DNA of 64,000 nt from Lacinutrix sp. 5H-3-7-4 (GTDB lineage: Bacteria; Bacteroidota; Bacteroidia; Flavobacteriales; Flavobacteriaceae). Where the stretch lies: positions 2,391,001-2,455,000 of the forward strand of contig NC_015638.1 of assembly GCF_000211855.2 (NCBI RefSeq). Reading direction: 5' to 3'. Of the stretch, positions 57,426 to 64,000 are shown piece by piece. The notes under the pieces were generated by a model that was given only the letters and a program-made list of their open reading frames with translations, did not search any database and had not been told where the DNA came from. The position numbers were made by a program, and so were the translations under genes. Position 1 is the first letter of the stretch. The number at the start of each line of letters is the position of its first letter.

Positions 57426-58982
57426 TTACTCGGTTGCTTTGTCTACAATTATTCTATTTTCTCTATTGGCTAATTCCCATGCTGTATAGAATACTAAGCG
57501 TGTACGGTTTTCTAATAAATCGAATTCTATTTTTTCTACTGTGTCACTTGGTTTGTGATAATCTGCATGTGTACCATTAAAATAGAATATTACTGGTATG
57601 TTGTTTTTTGCAAAGTTGTAATGGTCGCTTCTATAATAAAAACGGTTTGGGTCGTTTTCGTCGTTGTATTTGTAGTCTAGGTCAATATTCATGTACTTGG
57701 TGTTTACAGCTTCTGAGATTTCGTGTAATTCTGTACTTAACTTATCACTACCAATTAGGTAAACATAATTTCTGTTTTTCTTTTCACGGTTTGGATCTGT
57801 ACGTCCAATCATGTCTATATTTAAATCTGCAACTGTGTTTGCTAATGGAAATATTGGGTCGTTGTCTGTATAGTGTCTTGAGCCTAATAGGCCTTTTTCT
57901 TCTCCTGTTACGTTTAAAAATACTATTGAGCGCTTTGGGCCATTACCATCTTTTTTGGCTTTAGCGAAGGCTTCTGCTATTTCTAATACGGCTACTGTTC
58001 CAGATCCATCATCATCTGCACCGTTATATATTTTACCATCTTTTATTCCTTCGTGGTCTAAGTGTGCAGAGATTATTATGTACTCGTCTGGTTTTTGGGT
58101 TCCTTTTATTACTGCTGCTACATTTTCTGATGAGACTTCTTGTGATTTGTTTGTAAAATCTAAGCTCATATTTGTTGCTACTGCTTGTGTTGTAGTGTTT
58201 TTGCTTATGTCTGGAACTAGACTTGTTGCTAGGTTTTCGTTTATCATAAAATAATAAAACGAATCGTTGTTTTGGGCTAATGATAGTCTACCAGATGATG
58301 CTCCATATCTAAAAGCAATCATTTTATAAACATCTGGATAGTAAAAGAATACTGCTGCTGCACCACGTTTTTGTGCTGCGTCTTTTTTTGCTGCAAATTG
58401 TTGCCTGAAGTTAGACCATTTAGATTCTTCGTTTGTTCCTGAGATTACAAAAGTTCCGTCTTCGTTTTTTGGTTCACCGTTTTTTATTAAAACTATTTTA
58501 CCAGTTAAATCTTCCATGTTTGTATAGCTAGAGTAGTTCTCATCGTCTATACCGTAACCTGCATAAATAATTTCGGATGTGTTTATTTTATTTGTATCTC
58601 CATTACCTACAGATACTATGTCGTCTACTTGTTTAAAAGTTTTACCATTTACTGTTACCGTAATATCTGGCGCACTCATTAATTTTAATGGTACGTTTTG
58701 AAAATAATCTCCATCTTGTTTTGCTGCTGGAACACCGTATTTAATATAGTGATTTTTTAAAAATTCTACTGCTAATTTTTGTCCTGGTTGTCCTGTTTCA
58801 CGACCTTGAAACTCATCTGACGCATATTTGTAAAGCGCTGTTTTTAAATCTTGAGCTGTAATTGTGTTTGCGTAGGTTGTTGGGTTAGCTTCAACTTTTT
58901 TGTTTACAGTTTTAGTGTTATTGGTTGTTCCGCATGCTATAAGAAGTGTTGCAATTGAAAACAGAGAAATTACTTTTTTCAT
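57426..58982 (-). CDS. M28-family peptidase lipoprotein with PA-like insert
   Basis: This 518-aa zinc aminopeptidase has a lipoprotein signal (lipobox LIAC, Cys 17). Metal and catalytic residues are in ISAHLDHEG, YNGADDDGSGT, TGEEKGLLGS, NIDMIGR and RSDHYNFAK. Residues ~100-290, before the catalytic region, form a PA-type insert (IYAGYGIDDENYSSYTNMED). It would trim peptides in the periplasm or outer membrane. The neighbour at 59059-60081 is a shorter paralogue with almost identical blocks. Confidence 0.92.
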   Translation of the reverse strand: MKKVISLFSIATLLIACGTTNNTKTVNKKVEANPTTYANTITAQDLKTALYKYASDEFQGRETGQPGQKLAVEFLKNHYIKYGVPAAKQDGDYFQNVPLKLMSAPDITVTVNGKTFKQVDDIVSVGNGDTNKINTSEIIYAGYGIDDENYSSYTNMEDLTGKIVLIKNGEPKNEDGTFVISGTNEESKWSNFRQQFAAKKDAAQKRGAAAVFFYYPDVYKMIAFRYGASSGRLSLAQNNDSFYYFMINENLATSLVPDISKNTTTQAVATNMSLDFTNKSQEVSSENVAAVIKGTQKPDEYIIISAHLDHEGIKDGKIYNGADDDGSGTVAVLEIAEAFAKAKKDGNGPKRSIVFLNVTGEEKGLLGSRHYTDNDPIFPLANTVADLNIDMIGRTDPNREKKNRNYVYLIGSDKLSTELHEISEAVNTKYMNIDLDYKYNDENDPNRFYYRSDHYNFAKNNIPVIFYFNGTHADYHKPSDTVEKIEFDLLENRTRLVFYTAWELANRENRIIVDKATE

Positions 58983-59058
58983 ATAATTTAAACATTATTA
59001 TTAAAGGTCTAAAATACGAGAAAAAAATAGAAAAAACGTGTCTTGTTTTTTTTTAGCT

Positions 59059-60081
59059 TTAAAGTGCTGTATTGTGTAATAGCATTTTATCTCTATTTGC
59101 TAGTTGCCACGCTGTAGCAAAAATTAATTTTGAACGTTTTGCTAATAAGGGATAGTTTATTTTTTCTGGTGTATCTGTAGGTTTATGGTAATCGTCATGA
59201 GTACCATTAAAATAGAATATTACTGGTATGTTGTGCTTTGCAAAATTATAATGATCGCTTCTAAAATAGTATCTGTTTCTATCGTTTTCTGCATTATATT
59301 TATAATCTAACTCTAGGTTAGTAAATGCATTATTTGTTTTTTCGTTAATAAAGTTAAGCTCTTTACTAATGCGGTCTGCACCTATAACATATATATAATT
59401 AGGGTTGTTGTTATGATGTTTATCTACACGGCCAATCATATCTATATTTAAATTAGCGATGGTTTTGCTTAGTTCGAATTTGGGATTTTGGGTATAATAT
59501 AGTGAGCCTTGTAGTCCAATTTCTTCGGCTGTTAAATGTAAAAAGAGTATACTTCTTTTTGGTCTATAGCCATCGTTTTCTGCCATTTTAAAGGCTTGTG
59601 CTATTTCTAGTATTGCCATTGAGCCAGAGCCATTGTCATCTGCTCCAAAATATATTTCTTCATTTTCTATGCCTAAATGGTCTAAGTGTCCAGAAACTAT
59701 TATTACTTCGTCTGGTTTTTCCTCACCTTTTATAAATGCAATAACATTTTCGGAATCTGTTGTTATTTTTTCTGGCAAAAAATTTGCAGGAACGGTTTGA
59801 AAACTTACGTCTATATTATTTTGGATATAAAAATCTTTTAAAAAATGCGATGCTTTTTTTTGTCCAGGTGTACTTATACCACGACCTTGAAATGCTTTAG
59901 AAGAAAACTTATAAAGATTTTGCTCTAATTCTTTTTCGGTTATTGTTTTTGAATACTTAACAATTAGTGTACTATCTGTAACTATAACGCTATTGTTTAG
60001 GTTTTCAATTTTTGTAGAATATTTAGTTTCTGCACAAGAACCAACAACGGCTAGTATACTGAGAATAAAAAAGGATTTCAT
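59059..60081 (-). CDS. M28-family peptidase lipoprotein, short paralogue
   Basis: This 340-aa peptidase has a lipobox VGSC (Cys 16) and the M28 ligands in VSGHLDHLG, YFGADDNGSGS, LTAEEIGLQGS, NIDMIGR and RSDHYNFAK. It matches the neighbouring 518-aa protein along its length but jumps from the N-terminal helical region (KDFYIQNNIDVSF) straight to the catalytic domain, so the PA-like insert is missing. It looks like a tandem duplication with later loss or gain of that domain. Function as for its neighbour. Confidence 0.92.
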   Translation of the reverse strand: MKSFFILSILAVVGSCAETKYSTKIENLNNSVIVTDSTLIVKYSKTITEKELEQNLYKFSSKAFQGRGISTPGQKKASHFLKDFYIQNNIDVSFQTVPANFLPEKITTDSENVIAFIKGEEKPDEVIIVSGHLDHLGIENEEIYFGADDNGSGSMAILEIAQAFKMAENDGYRPKRSILFLHLTAEEIGLQGSLYYTQNPKFELSKTIANLNIDMIGRVDKHHNNNPNYIYVIGADRISKELNFINEKTNNAFTNLELDYKYNAENDRNRYYFRSDHYNFAKHNIPVIFYFNGTHDDYHKPTDTPEKINYPLLAKRSKLIFATAWQLANRDKMLLHNTAL

Positions 60082-60099
60082 TTATAATAAATTGAGGTT

Positions 60100-60107
60100 C
60101 AAATATA
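60100..60107 (-). promoter_or_regulatory. Putative -7 element of the short M28 peptidase
   Basis: On the minus strand TATATTTG fits TAnnTTTG, 18 bp before the start at 60081. A -33 TTG is not clear. Confidence 0.4.
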
Positions 60108-60137
60108 TATAAATTGTTTTAAAATGAAGCTATTTTC

Positions 60138-60467
60138 CTACTCAGAAATATCGATATCTTCTAATTCCTCAATTGACTCTTCTAAAGAGTTGTCTTCTCT
60201 TTGTTCTAATTGTTGTGTATCACCTACTTCTGTAACTGTATAAATTGATTTGTAAGTTGCTAATGCAAGTGAAATTATTGTTAGTAAAAATATAAGTTGT
60301 ATTGTAGATTTTTTATGGATTCCGGTTTTAGATTTAAAAAACGCTATAAGTCCAAAAACAAATGCTAATACAGCAGGTAAAAAAGCAAAATTTGAGAATG
60401 GTAATGCTGCTAAAACTACTGCAATTATTGAAAATATTAAACCTAAATATATTGCTGTTTTTCTCAT
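60138..60467 (-). CDS. Small integral membrane protein
   Basis: This 109-aa protein has three hydrophobic segments (AIYLGLIFSIIAVVLAALPF, LPAVLAFVFGLIAFF, LIFLLTIISLALATY) and an acidic C-terminal tail (EESIEELEDIDISE). No family named. It is 6 bp after the DUF3108 gene and probably cotranscribed. Confidence 0.7.
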   Translation of the reverse strand: MRKTAIYLGLIFSIIAVVLAALPFSNFAFLPAVLAFVFGLIAFFKSKTGIHKKSTIQLIFLLTIISLALATYKSIYTVTEVGDTQQLEQREDNSLEESIEELEDIDISE

Positions 60468-60473
60468 AAATTA

Positions 60474-61250
60474 TTAATTTTTTAAGCCAGTTGCACTTTT
60501 AATTTTTAACTCACCACTACCTACGGCAACTTTAAATTTGGCATATACTGGTATTTTGTTTTCGTCTGCAGTTAACCATAATAGGTTTCCGTTTCCTTTT
60601 AATACGTCGCTATTTAAAAGACTAATTTTAAGTTTAAAACATTCTTTTTTACCTAAGGCTGTGTTTATTGTTTCTTTTCCTAATAATGTGAATCTAAATT
60701 TTTTTTCTTCATTATCAAAAAGCACTGTAAATGTATCACTGTCTCCAATTGAAGCTTTTTTAATGTCTAAACTTCGTAAGTGGTAAATTGTTGTTACAAT
60801 ATCTTTTGTGTTTCCAGAAATGCCATAGTTTTTATTGACTTCCCAAATTGTTCCATCTCCACGTCTTTTTTTCATTTGACTTTTTACACTTCTAGATTTT
60901 GGACTGAAATTATATTTCATGAACTTGTAGTGCCCACCTTCATCTATTTCTCTTTTGTATAAATATGGTGTAAGTGTTTTAGGGTTTACATAACTTTCGT
61001 AAAGGTCTCTAATTTTAAAAAAACCATCCCATTTTGAATATGTTGTAGCTTTGCATTTTAAGCGAAGTAGCGTAGCTTTACTAGTCTTTACATTGCTGGT
61101 TTCCATGGTGACTTGTGCAAAATCCGTCATTAAACCAGACATATTATAGCCTGCTGTGAAGGTTAGTTTTTCTCCAGCTTGAAATGCGTTGTTTTGTGCA
61201 TTTGTTAATAATGAAAAGCTAATTGCTAAAAATAAAAAAAGGTGTTTCAT
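60474..61250 (-). CDS. DUF3108 secreted protein
   Basis: This 258-aa protein is read from ATG 61250, beginning a signal peptide (KHLFLFLAISFSLLTNAQ). DUF3108 blocks are FQAGEKLTFTAGYNMSGLM, SYVNPKTLTPYLYKREIDEG and LLWLTADENKIPVYAKFKV. DUF3108 is a beta-rich periplasmic/envelope domain of unknown role in Bacteroidota. An ATG two codons earlier is also possible. A -7 element is seen at 61267-61274. Confidence 0.9.
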   Translation of the reverse strand: MKHLFLFLAISFSLLTNAQNNAFQAGEKLTFTAGYNMSGLMTDFAQVTMETSNVKTSKATLLRLKCKATTYSKWDGFFKIRDLYESYVNPKTLTPYLYKREIDEGGHYKFMKYNFSPKSRSVKSQMKKRRGDGTIWEVNKNYGISGNTKDIVTTIYHLRSLDIKKASIGDSDTFTVLFDNEEKKFRFTLLGKETINTALGKKECFKLKISLLNSDVLKGNGNLLWLTADENKIPVYAKFKVAVGSGELKIKSATGLKN

Positions 61251-61266
61251 AAACAATATTTTAGTT

Positions 61267-61274
61267 CAAATATA
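61267..61274 (-). promoter_or_regulatory. Putative -7 element of the DUF3108 gene
   Basis: On the minus strand TATATTTG fits TAnnTTTG, 16 bp before the start at 61250. No standard TTG. Confidence 0.4.
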
Positions 61275-61317
61275 AATAATGTTAACACTAATTATGCCGA
61301 AGTATTGTGTTTATATT

Positions 61318-62685
61318 TTATTTTAATAACTTTTTTCTTAGTATACTTTGTATATCGCTATTGTCTTTTTGTTTAATTAAGAAATGCTCTAATTGGCTTT
61401 CATGTGTAATTTGTTCGCTTTTGTCTACGAATCCATAGCCTAGATAATTTCCGTTTTTAACCATTACAAAAGCTTCTTCATTTTCTTGTCTACCTTTTTC
61501 TTTTAATATGGCATCTTTACTATTATTTACAATATCTATAATTGCGTTTGTAACGCGCTCATTATAAATGTTTACGGTTTCTTCTCCTTTACAAATACCA
61601 TTACAATTTTTAATTAAATAATGAGAACAAGTAGAAACGTTTTCTTGCAAATGGCAAAATTTTGGGCATAGATTAAATTCATCACAAATTTGTTCTAAAT
61701 ATAGCCTAGCTTCTCTTAAACTATAAAAGGTAATTATTGGTTTTGGAGTTGCTTTACTATTATTAATAGCTATATGCATAATGTCATTTCTATCTTGATA
61801 ACTAAATAACGAAAAGCCTTTTGGTGACTTTTTAGCAACTTTATTATATTGTGGGTAGTGGTGTTTTATTGCAGCATCTTCCATTAGCAAAGCAATAAAT
61901 TCACTTCCTGATAGCTCGAAATCTATATGTGCAGTCTCTCTAACCATATCTAGAGATTTTTGTGCTTTACTATAAAAATGACTTAATACTCTTTTTTTTA
62001 TATCTTTTGCTTTACCAACATAGACTACTTTCCCTTTTTTATTTTTAAAAAAATAAATACCTGTACTATTTGGTAAATTGTTAAAAACTTCACTTGGTAA
62101 GTTAGGCGGTAAGGTTGCTTGTTTACTATTTTTATTTAAAAATTTTAAAAATATTTCTTTTGCGTTTTCTTGTGCTTGAAGTTTTTTAAATAGTATAACT
62201 GTTGCTTCTGCGTCACCACGAGCTCTATGTCTACCATTAATACAAATATTTAAGTCTTTGCAAAGTTTACCTAAACTATAGCTGCGGTGTCCAGGAAGGA
62301 GTTTACGGCTAAGCCTTACGGTGCATAATTTTTTTCTAGTAAAATCTATTTCTAATCTTTTAAATTCTTTTCTAATTACATTGTAATCAAAATTAACATT
62401 ATGAGCTACAAAAATACAGTCTTTGGTAATCTCTAATACTTTGTTTGCTATTTCACTAAATTCAGGCGCATTTGCAACTGTATTATTATCAATACCAGTT
62501 AGTGCAGTAATATGTTCAGGAATGTAACAGTTAGGGTTTACTAGAGATGTAAACTCATCAATTATTTTATTTTCGTGGTATTTAAAAATTGAGATTTCTG
62601 TAATGCGGTTAGTACGTCCAGAAGTTTCAACATCTATTATAGTGTAGAACAAATTAATTTTTTTTAGAGGTATAAAGATAGTCAA
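61318..62685 (-). CDS. DEDDh exonuclease-GIY-YIG nuclease fusion
   Basis: This 455-aa protein joins an N-terminal DnaQ-like 3'-5' exonuclease (DVETSG with D18 and E20, HNVNFDYNV, HRARGDAEATV) to a UvrC/Cho-like GIY-YIG nuclease (about 210-290, TGIYFFKNKKGKVVYVGKA, LSHFYSK) with a C-terminal cysteine-containing tail (CPKFCHLQENVSTCSHYL). This fusion is widespread and is thought to act in DNA repair. It is annotated in some genomes as a DNA polymerase III epsilon-like protein. The start codon choice is uncertain; ATG 62685 is used. Confidence 0.9.
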   Translation of the reverse strand: MTIFIPLKKINLFYTIIDVETSGRTNRITEISIFKYHENKIIDEFTSLVNPNCYIPEHITALTGIDNNTVANAPEFSEIANKVLEITKDCIFVAHNVNFDYNVIRKEFKRLEIDFTRKKLCTVRLSRKLLPGHRSYSLGKLCKDLNICINGRHRARGDAEATVILFKKLQAQENAKEIFLKFLNKNSKQATLPPNLPSEVFNNLPNSTGIYFFKNKKGKVVYVGKAKDIKKRVLSHFYSKAQKSLDMVRETAHIDFELSGSEFIALLMEDAAIKHHYPQYNKVAKKSPKGFSLFSYQDRNDIMHIAINNSKATPKPIITFYSLREARLYLEQICDEFNLCPKFCHLQENVSTCSHYLIKNCNGICKGEETVNIYNERVTNAIIDIVNNSKDAILKEKGRQENEEAFVMVKNGNYLGYGFVDKSEQITHESQLEHFLIKQKDNSDIQSILRKKLLK

Positions 62686-62711
62686 TTGTCTACTTTTAAA
62701 ATAGATGTAAT

Positions 62712-62750
62712 AAAAAACCCTTGAAAATCATAATGATTAACAAGGGTTTT
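62712..62750 (-). terminator. Intrinsic terminator of tRNA-Ser
   Basis: On the minus strand AAAACCCTTG pairs with CAAGGGTTTT around a loop of about 17 nt that holds a small inner stem (ATCAT/ATGAT); a T-run follows. Confidence 0.85.
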
Positions 62751-62751
62751 G

Positions 62752-62836
62752 CGGAGAAAGAGGGATTCGAACCCCCGGAGGTGTGACCCTCAACAGTTTT
62801 CAAGACTGCCGCATTCGACCACTCTGCCATTTCTCC
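62752..62836 (-). tRNA. tRNA-Ser (anticodon TGA)
   Basis: The acceptor stem GGAGAAA pairs with TTTCTCC, discriminator G73; anticodon loop CTTGAAA; a long variable arm (class II) and T loop TTCGAAT. No CCA encoded. A promoter (62875-62905) and terminator flank it. Confidence 0.95.
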
Positions 62837-62874
62837 TTGAGTGCCTCATAAAGCTATTTGCCTTAATGCGGCTG

Positions 62875-62905
62875 CAAATATAGTGTCCTTTTTCTTTCTT
62901 TTCAA
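62875..62905 (-). promoter_or_regulatory. Promoter of tRNA-Ser
   Basis: On the minus strand TTG, 20 nt, TATATTTG, followed by CAGCC as at tRNA-Met. Confidence 0.8.
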
Positions 62906-62932
62906 ATAATTTTCGAGATTTTTTTTAAAAAA

Positions 62933-63322
62933 TTAATTTAAAATTGGAATAGGTTTCATTTGTGCGTTGACTGCCACGAACTTAAAGTATCCTGTGACAG
63001 TTAATTCTCTTTCGTAATTATACATGTTTTCCATAAAAATATCTACTTTTACTGTACAACTTGTATTTCCTACCTTGTGAATTCTTGCAACTAATTCTAC
63101 AATTGTACCTTCTGGAATAGGTTTTTCAAAATCTATTTTATCTGTAGATATAGTTACTACTTTTTTTCTACTAAACCGTGTTGCACAAATAAAAGATGCT
63201 TCATCCATCATTAATAAAGCAGTGCCTCCAAATAAAGTATTGTAATGATTTGTTGTATTAGGAAAAATAGCTTTAAAAATTCTAGTTTCAGATTTATTAA
63301 TTAACTCTGTAATTGTTTTCAT
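62933..63322 (-). CDS. Acyl-CoA thioesterase (hotdog fold, YciA-like)
   Basis: This 129-aa single-hotdog protein has FGGTALLMMDEASFICATRF with the catalytic-type Asp, KIDFEKPIPEGTIVELVARI and a final strand YFKFVAVN. YciA-type enzymes hydrolyse acyl-CoA esters. It is monocistronic between tRNA-Ser and the divergent nitroreductase-family gene. Confidence 0.9.
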   Translation of the reverse strand: MKTITELINKSETRIFKAIFPNTTNHYNTLFGGTALLMMDEASFICATRFSRKKVVTISTDKIDFEKPIPEGTIVELVARIHKVGNTSCTVKVDIFMENMYNYERELTVTGYFKFVAVNAQMKPIPILN

Positions 63323-63369
63323 TTACTTATTTTATGGAAAAAATTTATAGTTTATAACGAATGTAATTC

Positions 63370-63377
63370 TATTTTTG
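63370..63377 (+). promoter_or_regulatory. Putative -7 element of the nitroreductase-family gene
   Basis: TATTTTTG fits TAnnTTTG, 19 bp before the ATG at 63397. No clear -33. Confidence 0.4.
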
Positions 63378-63396
63378 TAAAAAGTATAATAATTAT

Positions 63397-64000
63397 ATGA
63401 ATGTTATTGATGCATTAAAATGGCGTTATGCTACTAAAGCTTTTGATTCCTCTAAGACTTTGTCTAAAGAAAAATTAGAAATTATTTTAGAAGCTTTTAA
63501 TTTAACTGCTACTTCTTATGGATTACAACCTATAAAATTAATTGTAATAGAAGATAAAGTTTTACAAAAACAATTGGTTGAATTATCAATGAACCAAGAA
63601 CAAGTTTCTCAAGCATCTCATGTTTTAGTTTTTTGCATAGATACTTTAATCGATAAAAAATATATTGAAAGTTATTTTAATCTTGTTAAAAAAATAAGAA
63701 ATACTCCTGATGCAATTTTAGATCCTTTTAAACACTTTTTAATTGAAGATTTTGAAAAGAAAGAGGAGCAGGAAATTATTAATTGGGCTGTAAAGCAAGC
63801 TTATTTAGCGATGGGAAACTTATTAACTGTATGTGCGTTAGAAGGTATCGATGCTTGCCCAATGGAAGGATTTACAAATAAAGATTACGATGAAATTTTG
63901 AATTTGGGATCTAAAAATCTAAAATCTGTTTTAGTTATGCCAATAGGTTATAGAGCAGAAAATGATTATATGTCGAAACTTAAAAAAGTGCGTAAAGGAC
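63397..64000 (+). CDS. NAD(P)H-dependent oxidoreductase (nitroreductase family), 3' end outside window
   Basis: The reading frame starts at ATG 63397 (MNVIDALKWRYATKAFDSSK) and is still open at the window end, giving 201 residues. RYATKAFD, ATSYGLQPIKLIVIED (FMN-phosphate region) and KQAYLAMGNLLTVCALEGID with ACPMEGF are nitroreductase/NfsB blocks. It would be a flavin-dependent oxidoreductase. Few residues are missing at the C terminus, as NfsB-type proteins have about 210-220. Confidence 0.92.
   Translation, partial: MNVIDALKWRYATKAFDSSKTLSKEKLEIILEAFNLTATSYGLQPIKLIVIEDKVLQKQLVELSMNQEQVSQASHVLVFCIDTLIDKKYIESYFNLVKKIRNTPDAILDPFKHFLIEDFEKKEEQEIINWAVKQAYLAMGNLLTVCALEGIDACPMEGFTNKDYDEILNLGSKNLKSVLVMPIGYRAENDYMSKLKKVRKG

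Noticed and set aside
1-64000. CRISPR array, insertion sequence, integrase or transposase
   Set aside because: No regularly spaced repeats of CRISPR type and no transposase or recombinase frames were found, although the island could have been mobile.

Overview
The window is AT-rich chromosomal DNA from a marine-type member of the Flavobacteriaceae (Bacteroidota). Five things point there: Bacteroidota-type promoters (TTG, 19-20 nt, TAnnTTTG) in front of three tRNA genes and the HU gene; little sign of Shine-Dalgarno sequences; family-restricted proteins (DUF4290, TIGR03643, DUF2911, the two M28 lipoproteins); bacillithiol deacetylase BshB1; and a ResB-CcsA fusion. I cannot name the genus.

Positions 1-17.9 kb are accessory DNA rich in defence genes. 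In order they are: the 3' part of a type I restriction hsdS, directly joined to an ATPase/HNH pair resembling Septu and a small PD-(D/E)xK-like protein; a Zorya-like operon (ZorA/ZorB motor proteins plus an HNH protein) followed by a three-repeat small protein, a KAP P-loop NTPase and a small winged-helix-like protein; a PD-(D/E)xK nuclease, an unknown partner and a WYL regulator; a LytTR two-component pair on the minus strand; and a prokaryotic viperin operon. In that operon an archaeal-type cytidylate kinase is fused to the viperin radical SAM domain, followed by a 97-aa protein and a 5'(3')-deoxyribonucleotidase-like HAD enzyme. The block ends at a tRNA-Met gene whose 3' end faces it. I regard the viperin cassette, the Zorya/KAP assembly and a 3.3-kb nuclease cassette bounded by 20-bp direct repeats as the main candidates for new biology.

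Positions 18-26.5 kb hold housekeeping genes: a START-like protein, a class IV aminotransferase, YqgE, HU, fmt-recQ-P-loop kinase, DUF493, DUF4290 and murA. MurA carries Asp in place of the fosfomycin-target Cys.

Positions 26.5-37.4 kb are a light/UV-repair cluster on the minus strand with three photolyase-family proteins (class I CPD photolyase, FeS-type photolyase, DASH cryptochrome), a DUF2256 protein, two SDR proteins, a flavin reductase, an ABC1/AarF kinase, TIGR03643 and a TetR-type regulator. It forms two transcription units whose promoters share the same long inverted-repeat arrangement with identical spacing, so they are probably co-regulated.

Positions 37.5-64 kb hold ordinary flavobacterial genes: DUF2911, VOC, DUF1697, a sodium:solute symporter with a 34-aa membrane protein immediately upstream, PIG-L deacetylase, CorA, MscS, Maf, a UbiA prenyltransferase, a KdsC-like HAD, truncated globin, ResB-CcsA, MscL, a Cys/Met PLP enzyme, RlmF, BshB1, tRNA-His, tandem M28 peptidases, DUF3108, an exonuclease/GIY-YIG fusion, tRNA-Ser, a thioesterase and the start of a nitroreductase-family gene.
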